A DNA stretch of 5,665 nt, taken from contig DHKK01000182.1 of assembly GCA_002404795.1 (NCBI GenBank), forward strand, positions 3,723 through 9,387, written 5' to 3'. Each line of letters opens with the position of its first letter. Positions within the stretch are counted from its first letter, which is position 1. This document shows, one piece after another, positions 5,555-5,665 of the stretch. A program made the position numbers and the translations under genes. The notes beneath the pieces were generated by a model. That model had not been told where the DNA came from. It saw only the letters and a list, made by a program, of their open reading frames with translations, and searched no databases. The stretch comes from Clostridiales bacterium UBA4696. Lineage in GTDB: Bacteria; Bacillota; Clostridia; Oscillospirales; Oscillospiraceae.

Positions 5555-5665
5555 AAAAGCCTCCCCTCTCAGGGGAGGTGGCTCGGCGAAGCCGAGACGG
5601 AGAGGTCGTGGCAGATTTGATACAACCTCTCAGTCACCTTCAGTGACAGCTCCCCTGAAAGGGGA
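5555..5665 (+). repeat. Palindromic intergenic repeat, nearly complete (runs off the right edge)
   Basis: Two half-units face each other. The left half has hairpin CCTCCCCT (5560-5567)/AGGGGAGG (5571-5578), hairpin CTCGGC (5582-5587)-GAA-GCCGAG (5591-5596), and then GGAGAGGT. The right half, inverted, has ACCTCTC, hairpin GTCAC (5633-5637)/GTGAC (5643-5647), and hairpin TCCCCT (5651-5656)/AGGGGA (5660-5665). About 15 bases separate the halves. The left half matches 1-33 inverted and the right half matches 54-103. There is no open reading frame that looks like a transposase, so it would be a non-autonomous element or a structured repeat. Confidence 0.75.

Noticed and set aside
5266..5556. A 96-codon minus-strand open frame across the tRNA region
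   Set aside because: It runs antisense through a tRNA gene, its promoter and two terminators.

Overview
The window looks like chromosomal DNA from a GC-rich, low-oxygen gut Firmicute, most likely Oscillospiraceae/Ruminococcaceae. This is an inference from three things: strongly GC-biased third codon positions in the genes against AT-rich control regions, GGAGG ribosome sites with classical sigma-70-type promoters, and hairpin repeats of a kind I associate with that family (AGCTCCC... / GTCACC-TTC-GGTGAC) at both edges. The organism cannot be named from the sequence alone.

Layout: (1) 1-103 holds palindromic repeat units. (2) 106-1521, minus strand, encodes a 471-residue single-span membrane protein with an N-terminal CxxC...CxxC zinc ribbon, a Pro/Ala-rich linker, one membrane helix and three extracellular bacterial Ig-like (BIG2) domains. 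(3) 1522-1701 is a compact divergent control region with back-to-back promoters, each with a 17-bp spacer. (4) 1702-4491, plus strand, encodes a 929-residue protein with a cytoplasmic Ser/Thr-kinase-like domain, an acidic linker, one membrane helix, four fibronectin-III-like repeats and a C-terminal beta-rich domain. Its catalytic loop reads HRN instead of HRD, so it may be a pseudokinase. It starts at TTG and ends in a strong hairpin terminator. (5) 4666-5247 encodes a TetR/AcrR-type repressor with its own promoter, a candidate operator on the start of transcription and its own terminator. (6) 5416-5491 is a tRNA-Gly(GCC) gene with its own promoter, encoded CCA and terminator. (7) 5555-5665 is another copy of the edge repeat, running out of the window.

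The two large genes are the interesting part. They are divergent, share a short control region and have mirrored design: cytoplasmic N-terminal module, disordered linker, one membrane helix, then a string of Ig/FN3-type beta-sandwich domains outside. I infer that they may form a surface sensing or scaffolding pair, with the kinase-like protein and the zinc-ribbon protein meeting either through the outer domains or in the cytoplasm. The TetR gene and the tRNA gene appear to be independent transcription units, and nothing in the sequence ties the TetR protein to the surface pair beyond adjacency.
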